From NCBI GenBank assembly GCA_947652605.1, contig OX393579.1:45266970-45330969 (forward strand): DNA of 64,000 nucleotides, read 5' to 3'. The translations under genes were made by a program, and so were the position numbers. Position 1 is the first letter of the stretch; each line of letters begins with the position of its first letter. The stretch is from Elmis aenea. Its lineage: Eukaryota; Arthropoda; Insecta; Coleoptera; Elmidae. Under the pieces are notes generated by a model. That model saw only the letters and a list, made by a program, of their open reading frames with translations. It was not told the origin of the DNA and did not search any database. Shown here one piece after another: positions 46,078 to 55,999 of the stretch.

Positions 46078-46470
46078 CAGGGGTTTGGAGCGGAGCACGG
46101 ACCTGGAGCAGGGAGCAGTGGAGCAATGGGTTTTTGCCCGGAGCAGGAGCGGAGTCCGGAGCAAATAATTTCGATTGATCCACTGCTCCAGTTTGTTATG
46201 AACAATTTTTAAAAAAACAACTTTTTTTCAACCTTTGAAGGTCAATCATTTGTTCTTACAAACATTTATTTAACTTCACTTGTTTGTTAGGGTCAAATAT
46301 TGTAATTTTTGAACAAGTTCCAGATATCCGATAAAATTAAAAACCAATTTTTTAATTAAAAAACCTTTTTTTAAAATGTGAACAATATTTGGAGCATGGA
46401 GCGGAGCTGGAGCAGGCATTTTGATGCCGAAGCAGAGCTGGAGCAGAGCAATTAAAAAATTGGACCTCTG
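46078..46470 (+). mobile_element. GGAGC-word hAT-like MITE, copy 5, damaged right tip
   Basis: The left end caggggtttggagcggagc is intact. The right end reads attggacctctg instead of the usual attggactgctccaaacccctg, a deletion of about 10 bp. Flanks tacttacc (46070-46077) and ttcttaca (46471-46478) match at 6 of 8. Orientation matches 1395 and 32846. Confidence 0.88.
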
Positions 46471-46479
46471 TTCTTACAA

Positions 46480-47500
46480 CTCTTCGAAACTTGTGTACAT
46501 ATTCATTTACCAATAATTGGACAAATGTTATTGGTTATCGCCATGCGACGATTGGTTAATATAGAAAGAGATTTATACCTCAAACCAAATGAAAAATCCC
46601 TGGTTCAATAGAGTTTAAAACTGCATGGAATTTAATGCCTAAAATAAATGAATTGTTTCATAATTTTATAGAATGGTTGGTACCCTATCATAAATTTTAT
46701 TACTTGGAATTTCTGTCGTTACAAGGGGGCGGGTTTTCAGTGCAGTCAGGTCGACTAACCCGTTTTACCCTCTAACTTCGATAAGAATGCCTTTTTGTAA
46801 ATGAATTTTTATGAATTTAATAGCGCTAGTGCTGGTACTGATTGTTATATCTACTGATCCTACATTACCCCCGAGATTTTCGTTTTTACCCCATTTGGGT
46901 AGACTAAAACTGCCACCCCTTCCTAGTTAGTAGCTACGCACTGGATGTGTGTACTATTTTCGGTAGAAATTACAACCGTCTATAATTTAGATATAGTGCC
47001 AATATACCAAAATTGTAATTATTATCGGCCTTAAACAAGTGCAGCGAAAAGTGTAACGACATTATTTTTTGTGTATTTAAAACTCAGTTTTTGCATGTGT
47101 AATCCATCTTAAGTCACAATCGTATTTGGCTTTGACATAATTAGAATATACACGGGGTGACATGATATATTCCGTTACATGAATAACTTTATTATTATAA
47201 CATTTGGGAAGTCGCTTAAATTAGCAATGTTGGGTAGAAATAGTAAAGGAATTATATGACATTAAAAAAAAATTACCAGTGCTGTCAATTTTTTAAATAC
47301 ACTGCAAAAAACTGAGGATGAAATTTTAAACACACAAAACTGTTTAATAACTTTATTTTCTTTTGTTTTTAAATAACTTTGGATACAGTTTCGTACTAAA
47401 CCTTGGCCAAGATACTTACCAAACTTATTTTTAAATGGCAACTATAGTTAGCTGAATCTTATAGAAATAGTTATTTTGTTAACTGATATTTGGGTGGTTG
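46480..47500. other. Unassigned DNA
   Basis: No domain recognised. The stretch 47430-47500 (aaatggcaactatagttagctg) matches the arm of the 20800-21708 family, so a fragment of it lies here. Confidence 0.4.
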
Positions 47501-47506
47501 GTTATA

Positions 47507-47895
47507 CAGGGCGATTCAGTGTCACTGTCGAACCCCTACAACTTTGTTATTTTAAAAGGAAATTCCTATAAACCTTAAATTTTTGTAAATCGCGGTAAAA
47601 TGCTCCATAGAATGAAGTGCAAATGTTTTTTTTTTTCTTCAAAGAAATATGTCAGATAGTCAACTTTTTTTTTTTAAATTACATAGTTTACTTCTTTTTT
47701 ATTGATTCTGATAGAAAACTTAATTCTAAATCTGATAGTGCATTAAAAAAATGAGCCTATATTCGAGAAAAATGAGTTTAAAAGTTATTTTTCACAAAAT
47801 CGTTGTATTTCACTAAACAAAACATGATCGCTGTAGTAATTGTCAGTTTATAACTTGCCTGATTGTGTTTTTGTTATTATTATGTAATATGCTGT
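47507..47895 (+). mobile_element. CAGGGCGATTCAG element, partial copy
   Basis: The left tip is TA|cagggcgattcagtgtcactg. The body is homologous in opposite orientation to 17810-18231 (shared 'cttaaatttttgtaaatcg', 'tattgattctgatagaaa', 'atcgctgtagtaat'), and its second half matches 52610-52790. No right tip found. Confidence 0.65.
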
Positions 47896-47899
47896 AGGA

Positions 47900-48260
47900 C
47901 TAAATACAAATTTATTGTATAAAAACGTATCTACAAGTAATACAGTTAATTATTAATAACATGTATTGCAAAAAGTCGAAAAACTAGTTTTGTAATTAAA
48001 TAAGAATTCCAATGATAACTAAGTGTGGATTAGCAGAAATTAAAAAAAGAAAACAAGAAAATGTGTAGGTACGTGATTTAACTTTTAACACATTTGAAGA
48101 AATGTTTCAAATAGCATGCATTAAGATTTCAATAACCAAAAATAAAAAAGGTTGGTTACTTCAGACAAAAACTGCTAACAGGCGGTGTATTATATACACG
48201 TTTTTGTTTTGTCAAAAACAACAAATATTACGTGGTATACATAAAAACTCCTAAACATTT
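47900..48260. other. Unassigned AT-rich DNA
   Basis: No feature recognised. Confidence 0.4.
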
Positions 48261-48264
48261 TTTT

Positions 48265-48890
48265 TCATGTCTGTCTATCATTGGTTAAGTATAGCACGTC
48301 TCTCCAGGTGACTCCTTTTTCTTCTAGTCTCACTTCGCTATCGTATTTTGTACTTGGTCTTCCTCTATTTCCTTTTCCCTCAAACTTCATTTTCCATCCC
48401 ATTTTTGCCTACCTGCTTTCTGGCATGCGTAGTTTCAGCCATATGGTTGTTTTTTTTTTTTTAATTATGTCCCCATGGGCCTTTTCTGATTTTTTGTTGT
48501 TGCTTATCTTATCAATTATCCTTCATCCTTCTATTCTTATCAAAAACCTCATCTCCTGCGTCTGTATCCTTTGTTTTTGCTTTCTTATTAGTGCCCAAGT
48601 TTTTAAACTATAAGATAGTGCATTAAATTCGTGCGTATTAGTTTCTTTCGGGATCTCCTTCTTGCTTATCAAGAATTTATTAGTAGCGTAGTAAGATTTC
48701 GTCGCTGCCGCTATTCTGTTATTCAGATGTTCCTCCAATTTACCTTTCTCTGCAATTATCGTTCCCAAATATTTACAATTTGATACGAACCGCTTTATCT
48801 CTTCTTGGTTTAGCATGATGGAAACCGTAACATGATTCTTTGTTATAACCATAATCTTGGTCTCTTTTATATTAAAATAGTATGAGCATA
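48265..48890 (-). pseudogene. LINE RT C-terminal region (minus strand)
   Basis: From 48890 leftward the translation shows 'YFNIKETKIMVITKNH', 'FVSNCKYLGTIIAEKGKLEE', 'NRIAAATKSYYATNKFLI' and 'LSYSLKTWALIRKQKQRIQT' (usual Y-G-S-E-T-W), then 'EMRFLIRIEG'. After frameshifts come 'NRGRPSTKYDSEVRLEEKG' and a WRD...NDRQ tail near 48290. Same clade as 40888-43310 but a different, more decayed copy, lacking the FADD box. Confidence 0.75.
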
Positions 48891-49148
48891 GTTGTGTATT
48901 ATTTTGTTGAGATTTGGCGAAACAACGTTAAAAGTTGTAACTAGGTTAATAAAAAAAACGAGTCACATTGGCAACTACACCCACTCAACTCTGCCTATAA
49001 ATATTCTAGAACGATTACCGGCGTCAACAATCAATTAAAACCGAAATTAAAACACTTGGGAGTTTGTATATTTGCAATAAAACACTCTTTTGATTAACTG
49101 CAAGACGTCTCTCGCGCTTATTAAAGTACGGACGGCATAGCAGCAGCC
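48891..49148. mobile_element. Possible solo LTR-like block
   Basis: This block has a TATA-box-like ctgcctataaatattctag (about 48988) followed about 70 bp later by a polyadenylation signal (gcaataaaacac), the order found in a long terminal repeat. The word gcatag occurs on both sides (about 48883 and 49136), a possible target duplication. The ends are not a clean TG...CA and no internal retrovirus-like coding region is present. A host promoter fragment is an alternative. Confidence 0.3.
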
Positions 49149-49149
49149 C

Positions 49150-49640
49150 ATGGAGTTGTTAATAGCTTGTTCACAATAACTTTAATGATACTAGGTTATA
49201 TATCAATAATTTCTACTGTTTAGAACTATCACGCGTGGAATTTAAGTTTCTCTATTCACTCTTTCACAACATTCAAACGTGCAGGTTTTCATATAATCGT
49301 TGGAAACAGAGCGACGGCCTCGATTAGTTATGAATTCTATAATAAAAACGAATTCCTGAAATATTAGCGATTAAAACAAATGAACAGCTGTCGAAGTTCT
49401 TTATGATTCAGGACGTGCGTGTCGAAAGTGGAAATAGGCATTGAAATATTGCCAACCGTATTGACGGTCAAGTGCACGAACGAGGTTGCTAAAGGTGTAG
49501 CATGAATTAGCAAATATTATGGGTCTATAAAGCCTCGAGGCTTTATGAGCCCATAATTTGCCATAACTAGGTAATGGCCCACGGGGTAAATTGCAGAATA
49601 GGTACCCGGAACCGACCAATATAAAGTGATCGAATGTTGC
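49150..49640. other. Unassigned DNA containing a short near-perfect palindrome
   Basis: Mostly unrecognised and less AT-rich than average. At 49516-49557 two 21-bp arms (attatgggtctataaagcctc and gaggctttatgagcccataat) pair with two mismatches and no loop; beyond a 2-bp bulge the pairing extends to about 49511-49560. Confidence 0.5.
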
Positions 49641-49958
49641 TTATTTTTTCGCTTATTATAAGAGATATATTGCTGGTTTAAATTTGGCAAAGTTGCTTAA
49701 TTTCATGCTGATCAATAATATTAAAACATATTTCAGATATATGTCTTAATTTAACATCAGTGTACAATTAAAACAGTGTATAGCGAGAGAGACTACAATA
49801 GCGGATCAAGCGACGAAACCGCTCGTTCCAACATGATATCTTGCTTATTATAAGGGAAAAAGTGTAGTTTTAGATATGAAAAGTAGCTTCAATTCGTGCT
49901 TATTACTGATATCAAAACCGATTTCAGATATATGTGTTAATTTACCTTTGCCGTTCTT
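49640..49958. repeat. Direct repeats of a transposon subterminal unit
   Basis: Two degenerate copies of a roughly 110-bp unit (about 49648-49755 and 49837-49946) share gcttattataagrg, agtwgct and atttcagatatatgt. The same unit occurs inside elements near 13200, 53000-53146 and 61982-62110. The intervening gatcaagcgacgaaaccg recurs at 52133. Probably decayed ends of one CAGGGTG-type family. Confidence 0.5.
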
Positions 49959-50078
49959 AATACAGGGTGTCCCACAAGGTATGCCTTCGCTAATTTTTGC
50001 ATAAATTGAATGCTTAGGTTAGGACCTAAATAAAACGTTTTTACCGATAATAATTTTTTTCATGTGTCCCATCAAATA

Positions 50079-51947
50079 TAGGGTGTCCCAAACATAGTGA
50101 AAAGCATGGAGATGTCGTAAACGGTAAGAGATACAGAGTTGGTTAAATGGGTCAAAATGATTCAAGAACAACTGTTCTATGCAAAAAAACTTGAAAAAAA
50201 TCAATAGTTTTTGCGCTGTTGATGAAAAACAAAACACATCAGGTTATTTATTTTTCGTAGGTGTAACTTGCTTAATTAAAATCACAATCAAAATATTATT
50301 CGAAATTATTTGGGCACTTTTTTGCGTAGATTTGAAATTTGTCAACCAATTTTACCTACCTTCATTTGTTCTTGTTTTTTTAACATCAATTTTCTTATTT
50401 TCAATACGGCTGATGTTAAAATAACAAAAACAAATGAAGATAGATAAAATTTGTTGACAAATTTCAAATCTACGCAAAACAGTGCCCAAATAATGTTAAA
50501 TACTATTTTGAGTGTGATTTCAATTAAGCAAGTTATACCTACGAAAAATAAATAACTTGCCCCCTTATTCCGTAACTTTTAAACACCAGCGTAAACACCA
50601 CGCGTTAGTGGTGACTTCCCAATTCGGGTAGTTGATATTCCGTTTCTTCTGAGGACCAAAGATGAACCCTAACCGTAAATGCTAGACGTAATTCGTGTGA
50701 AACCGGCTCGACAGCCGCGTTTAAGGCTAAAACCCTGTCATTTCGACTTGTTTACTCAATACTCAATAACATTTAATGATTGGGGGTGAAATGTTATATT
50801 TAAGTAAATTTTTGGAGTGTTGTATTTGTGTTGAATTAAAAAAGAAACTATTTTTAACAATAATTAAGTGTGTTGGATATAAGTAAATTTAGGAACGAAG
50901 CGACGAAATAGCGCTTTGGTAAGTACAGTAAATCTTTTATTTTACAAATTGATATTAATTTTGTTACATTTTTAAATCCGTAATATTATATTGTGTTCAT
51001 TCAACAAGTAAATAAATACCTCATGTAAACTAGTAATGTATATTATTCGCATGACAGTATATTGGTATTTTTACATTCTTTCAGAATGATGGCCCATCTA
51101 ACACATATTTTATGGTGGAACGAAGAAAAGAATAAACGCAACATTAAGAAATATGCAAACGTAACTTGCGAGATGCACAAAATTATATCAAAATTAAGTT
51201 TTGTCATATCTTTTGTGTATTATTCGCCAATTTTAATTTCACAGTCCAGCTTAATATATAAATAACATGGTATATTTGTTTGTAACGTACATAGTGCAAT
51301 AAATAAATGAAATCAACTAAACAAAATAGAATTACTTTACCACATCACTCTCCGAATTTAAAAAATACCCACCCAAAGTGCTGACGACCATTGAAACAAA
51401 ATTAATTCAGTAAACAAACTATAAAATAAGAAAACTTAACAAAATCGTTGTGTAATATAAAAATAGGAACTAAACGCATCAAAACTTTAAAAAAAAACTA
51501 CCATAAATTCTTTAATGTAAGACAGAGTGTACAAAGTTACATGGCGGTAATTTTTAAACAAATACGCGTTAAGCATATTTCAGTTGTGAACGTGCGCAGT
51601 AGGATTTTCTGTACTAACTTTCCTAAAATAGTAGATACAGGTTTTAACTTGGGTAAACCCGCCGTGAGTTACCACCGGTGGGTTAGAGCATCGCTTTTCG
51701 TAGAAGTGGGTCATATTAACAAGGTAGTAATGAACTTGCATTTCCGTTAAATCCAAAGTTACAGAATCCAGCTGCTGATGTGTTTTGTTTTTCATCAACA
51801 GCGCAAAAACTATTGATTTTTTTCTAGTTTTTTTTTTCATAGAACAGTTGCTCTTGAATCATAGATCATTTTGACCCATTTAACCAACTCTGTATCTCTT
51901 ACCGTTTACGAGATCCCCATGCTGTTCACTATATTTCGGACACCCTG
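50079..51947. mobile_element. Inner CAGGGTGTCCCAAA element with further palindrome
   Basis: Arms match from the tips through 'gtaaacggtaagagatacag' and 'gcgctgttgatgaaaaacaaaacacatcag' to about 50242 and 51777. The left side then continues into another palindrome (50243-50558, centre near 50400). The remaining 50575-51760 is unassigned; its edges (ttattccgtaacttttaaac and complement of tccaaagttacagaatcc) look weakly inverted, hinting at one more inserted element. No transposase frame. Confidence 0.75.
50243..50558. repeat. Internal 316-bp palindrome
   Basis: ggttatttatttttcgtaggt on the left pairs with acctacgaaaaataaataac on the right; pairing continues (gcaagtta, gtgattttaat, aaatttgtcaac) to a short loop near 50400. 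It is nested in the inner element, whose other side lacks a matching segment. Confidence 0.7.
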
Positions 51948-52059
51948 TATTTGAAGGGACACATGAAAAAAATTATTATCGGTAAAACCGTTTTATTTAA
52001 GTCCTAAACATTCGATTTACGCAAAAATTAGCGAAGACATACCTTGTGGGACACCCTGT

Positions 52060-52460
52060 ACATTTACCATTTAATATACAATTTAAATTTTGTATATTAC
52101 TAATGCACATACCTAAAGAGACATCAACAGCCGATCAAGCGACGAACCCGATATCTAGAGGTTGTACGTATCTATGTTTTAACGTAAAAAACATGGAGAT
52201 TTAGGAAACCTTTAGAGATAGAAGGATGGTTAAGTTGGCAATGTGTGTATTGCTGTTTGATTTTAAACAGTTTTTGTAATTAAAAAGTAGTTTTGTTTTA
52301 ATTTTGTGGAAAGCATTAAAACTAAGTATTTGCTATTATAAAAAAAAAAGTTTAATTACTAAATAAATAAATAAATATTGAACAAAAAGTTACAGGTTGT
52401 TTCTTACAAAATGTTTCGCTAAATAGTTTGCGTTTTTGATGTAAGACAAACACACGGTGT
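52060..52460. other. Unassigned AT-rich DNA
   Basis: Only the short repeat gccgatcaagcgacgaacccg near 52131, shared with 49804, is recognisable. Confidence 0.4.
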
Positions 52461-52463
52461 ATA

Positions 52464-52888
52464 CAGGGTGATTCAAATTCAAGGGCTATCATGGAGATCT
52501 CGCTTATAACTGAAGATAGAGGGTAGGTTTTTGGCAAAGTTGATAAATTTTATGCTCATCAATAATATCAAAACAGATTTGAAATATCAATTGTTTTTGA
52601 AAAAATTGAAAAAAACTGAGTAAATGAGACTTAAATTGTAAATCCGAGAGTGCATTAAAAAAAATAAGCAAACATGGAAAAATTAATGAGAAAAATGGGT
52701 TTAAAAGTTGATTATTATTTACCACAAATTCGTTGTATCAGACTAAACAAAACACGATCGCTGTAGTGATCGGCAATTTGAAACTTGTCCAATTGTTTTA
52801 TTCGACGAAAAATCATTATTTTGCCAGTATCGAAATAACAAAGTTATGCACCCCTACAGCTTTGTTATTTCAAAACTGAATCACCCTG
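52464..52888. mobile_element. Mosaic CAGGGTGATTCA MITE, 425 bp
   Basis: Tips are TA|cagggtgattcaaattcaagg and caaaactgaatcaccctg|TA. The left subterminal part resembles the 'gatctcgcttat' family; the right part (ctaaacaaaacacgatcgctgtagtgat) belongs to the 17810/47507 family. The two halves therefore come from different families sharing only the CAGGGTGATTCA tip. Confidence 0.75.
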
Positions 52889-52994
52889 TATAGTTATGAT
52901 AATATTTATTAATTAGTTTTAGCAAAAATAAGGCATGTAATTAGTTATTTCATATTTAATATGGTAAATTATGGTAAACCATGCAAAATTTTGC

Positions 52995-53146
52995 TAGACA
53001 TTTATATTGATTTTTATTTAAATTGACTTATTATACTGCACAGTCAGATTTTTGAAATCAGTTTTGATCTCTATAAAAATTAGCAACTTTGCAAAACTTA
53101 AACCTAAGCTTTAGCCCTTATAATAAGCGAGATCGCTTGGTTGGAA
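52995..53146 (-). mobile_element. 'GATCTCGCTTATTATAAG' family fragment
   Basis: In reverse complement: gatctcgcttattataaggg, then ctaaagcttaggtttaag and aaagttgctaatttttat. It is homologous to 61982-62110 and, more weakly, to 13195-13260 and 49648-49700. No tips are present. Confidence 0.55.
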
Positions 53147-53168
53147 CATGCAGTAAAAGTATCCTAAG

Positions 53169-54362
53169 CAGGGTTGAGCAGATTTAAATCAATTGATTTA
53201 AATCACGATTTAAATCATGATTTAAATCAAGTGATTTTTTAAAAAAAATTATCAATTTAAATCACAGATTTTATGAGTAGATACAATATAATATTTATAA
53301 TAAAACAAAATTGTATTACTATTAGTAATTAAATACACGAAATGGTGAATAAAACATATCAATTCGTTCTTGTAAAGTTATATTCATTGTGGAAATGCAA
53401 TAATTCAAAAAATAAATGACAAGTTTTTGACGTTAGCGAGGTGAACAGTCAGTTTTTTCAATTTCCACGGCACTCTATTGCTTCAATACCATTTGAAAAA
53501 AAAAGTCGAATATCTCGAAAAGTATGAGTTTTGGGTATAGGACATACTTAACAAAATATGAAGCTCTTTTAAAGACGAATTCGATGACATAAAAAAATAC
53601 AGGGCTTCGCATTTGAAAAAATCGAGTTACGAGCTTTTGAAAATCATGGAAGTTGCCACCTATTTATAAACACTCCTGTATGAGTGATTCAAATTTTTTC
53701 ATATCGAGCGAACAGAGATTTTTTTTCTGCATGTCCATACCAAATTAAAACTCTGTACTTCAAAATAACTTCAGGAGAAATTTCTAAATAAAGACTTAAA
53801 CCTTGATTAATTTAGAAAATTAATGTTTTTTTACAACACCATATAAAAACCTGTAGTATTTTATATTGATGCAAAGCTAAAATTAAGGCGGTCAAAAATA
53901 TTAAATAAAAAATGGGGTGTTGTATTTGAAATATAAAAGTTGCTATTAGTTTCAGAAAGGTGACTCACCCTGTATATTTGAAAATATTTTTATTGTGTTG
54001 TTTAGAAAAAACTGTATAAAATAGCATTTGATTCAACTTCATATCTCAAGCCGTTTAGCCACAATCGACCGATCCCGCACTAATGACTTGCCCTGTATAT
54101 AATTAATTAAACATCACCATTTAGCACTGATTTTTTCAAGATTCTTAATCATTATATTGCATTTTTCATTTTGACAAAAATTCACCAACGAATTAAATAT
54201 ATTGGTTATTAAATATATTAGCACAAAACAGAAATAGCATGTGAATATGTCACAAAATTCGATAATATGGTAAATTTGATTTAAATCAAAAAAATCTGAT
54301 TTAAATCAAATAAATCGATTTTTTTGATTTTTTTTAAAAAATCATGATTTTTATCCACCCTG
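53169..54362. mobile_element. hAT-like element with GATTTAAATC words, perfect 8-bp TSD
   Basis: It starts cagggttgagcagatttaaatc and ends tcatgatttttatccaccctg, flanked by atcctaag on both sides (53161-53168 and 54363-54370). The left subterminal 60 bp repeats the palindromic word gatttaaatc four times; the right end repeats it at least three times (54278-54320). The interior contains remains of a CAGGGTG-type element (tips near 53957 and ttgccctg at 54094). 1194 bp without a transposase frame. Confidence 0.92.
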
Positions 54363-54374
54363 ATCCTAAGTAAA

Positions 54375-55620
54375 TTATTCTCAATTAATACAATTTTTTC
54401 GTTAACTTCTTTGAATAATAGAGGTTGAGGTTTTCAATGTTAAATTGCAATTACGTGTACCTATCTAAAATATTTTCCTAAAACTAACTTTTTATCTCTT
54501 TAATACAAAATATTTGTAAATTATAAGATAATTCAAAATTAACGAAAAACTTTTTTTTTAAACATTAATATAATCAATATTTATTAGGAAAATGTATTGC
54601 AAAATCGGACGCTTCTTTTCCAATACGAAACTTTTCTCCATCTCTTTTCTTTCATTTCATAAAATTTGCGAATTTGCCATAAAACAATTGAAGTTCAAGC
54701 TTCGGAACCCCAAACTTAGAGAAGCTTTGATCTTAGGTCTCAAAATAATTGTTTCTCTCCTATTTATTAAAACGACATACAAACACTTTATATTAGCCCA
54801 ACTTTGGATCATTTGAAAGACATAATTTCTAAAGCCTAAACAATAATTTCTAAAAAAAATTATTTTATTTTGTTAACGAGTTTAAAATTGAATAATTTCC
54901 TGTTCCCAAAATGATGTGAATAATAAAACTTGATTCCTCTTAAATGGTAGGACAATAAAATCATGTCCAAATTAGGTTTATTCATAAATGAGGCGTGAAA
55001 TGTTAAAGTGCCCAACCCCATTACAGTGACAAATGAGGCATTTTAGGTTTCAACTTGTTTTTATATTTTAAAACTTACACTTTTATAGTTGGGGAGACGT
55101 TTTTTTGTTTTTATTTAATTTCTTATGGTATAACAAGTTTTTTTACATCCAAATTGATTTATGATAGATTGGAAATCTGACTCCCTTCCAAGATATTTAT
55201 TTTATGTTTCGTAAAGCCTATGTGTGAAACTTTTTTTTTCTGTAGTAAGACAGCTGTTACTTCCAACCTCAACGTTGGGGCTAAAAGTAACAATGATCGG
55301 GGTAAGTTGTAACGGTAAAATAATTTACACAGCTCACAAGTAGTGGGTAAATATATTAGCATCCATCAACAAAATTAATATTTGATTCCAAAGTAGGTTC
55401 ACCTTAGCAAGATAAAAATTCTTTGGTACAGTACAAAATGATAAGTGAACATTATCAATATTCAAAAATGTGAAACAAAAAAATACAATTGGAAAATGAA
55501 TCCGACAAGTTTTGTATGTTCTCATCTACGAAGAAAACCAGCAAGTATGTGCTAAGAGTGATAACATTGATTGGGGTTGGTTGTAGCACTGTTACTTTTA
55601 ACCTCAAGTGTACACAAAAC
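54375..55620. other. Unassigned AT-rich DNA; possible word-array element edge
   Basis: From 55000 on, words such as gttggggctaaaagtaac, ggggtaagttgtaac and ggggttggttgtagcactgttac recur; a related complement (gcactgttacaacctacccgtgttac) lies at 56307-56335. This suggests a decayed element of roughly 55.0-56.35 kb into which the AATTGCTCGAA foldback inserted. Ends are not defined. Confidence 0.4.
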
Positions 55621-55627
55621 GGGGTGC

Positions 55628-55990
55628 GGTAAATTGCTCGAATACAATAATTGCTCGAAAACAATTGCTCGAATTAAAAATTGTTCGAAAGGAAAATTGC
55701 TCGAAAAAATAAAAAAATATTACATTTTTATAAATACAAAATAATTAAATGAACTAGAAAAGTTGTTTACATTTGTATACACTTGGAAAAAATTTATTAA
55801 AATTTATTTTATTAAAGAATTTCTGCAGTTCGTGTAACGGCTTAGCTCTCATGCTTAATTACATTCTGCATTTCGAAATGTAATATTTTTTCATTTTTTC
55901 GAGCAATTTTCCTTTGGAGGAATTTTCCATTCGAGCAATTGTTTTTCGAGCAATTGTATTCGAGCAATTTTCCTTCGAGCAATTTTCACC
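55628..55990. mobile_element. Foldback element of AATTGCTCGAA arrays
   Basis: The left arm (55628-55710) carries five copies of (a)aattgctcgaa or close variants; the right arm (about 55895-55990) carries the complement ttcgagcaattttcc at least five times. The tips ggt-aaattgc and complement gcaattttcacc pair. The spacer is about 185 bp. Same plan as 43318-43774 with an unrelated word. No target duplication detected. The 80-residue minus-strand frame across the right arm is array translation (ENCSKENCS-type). Confidence 0.75.
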
Positions 55991-55999
55991 AAACCACAC

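Larger units (their letters stand above)
49963..52058. mobile_element. Composite: CAGGGTGTCCCACAAGG MITE split by a second element
   Basis: Outer tips are TA|cagggtgtcccacaaggtatg and cataccttgtgggacaccctg|TA, with arms 49963-50076 and 51950-52058. Inside is a complete second element with tips tagggtgtcccaaacatagtg (50079) and ttcggacaccctg (51947), flanked by TA on each side. The inner element therefore landed near the centre of the outer palindrome, leaving about 110 bp of each outer arm. Confidence 0.88.

Noticed and set aside
54592..54816. A host gene fragment (74 codons)
   Set aside because: Composition follows AT-rich DNA, there is no known motif, no splice context and no homologous block in the window.
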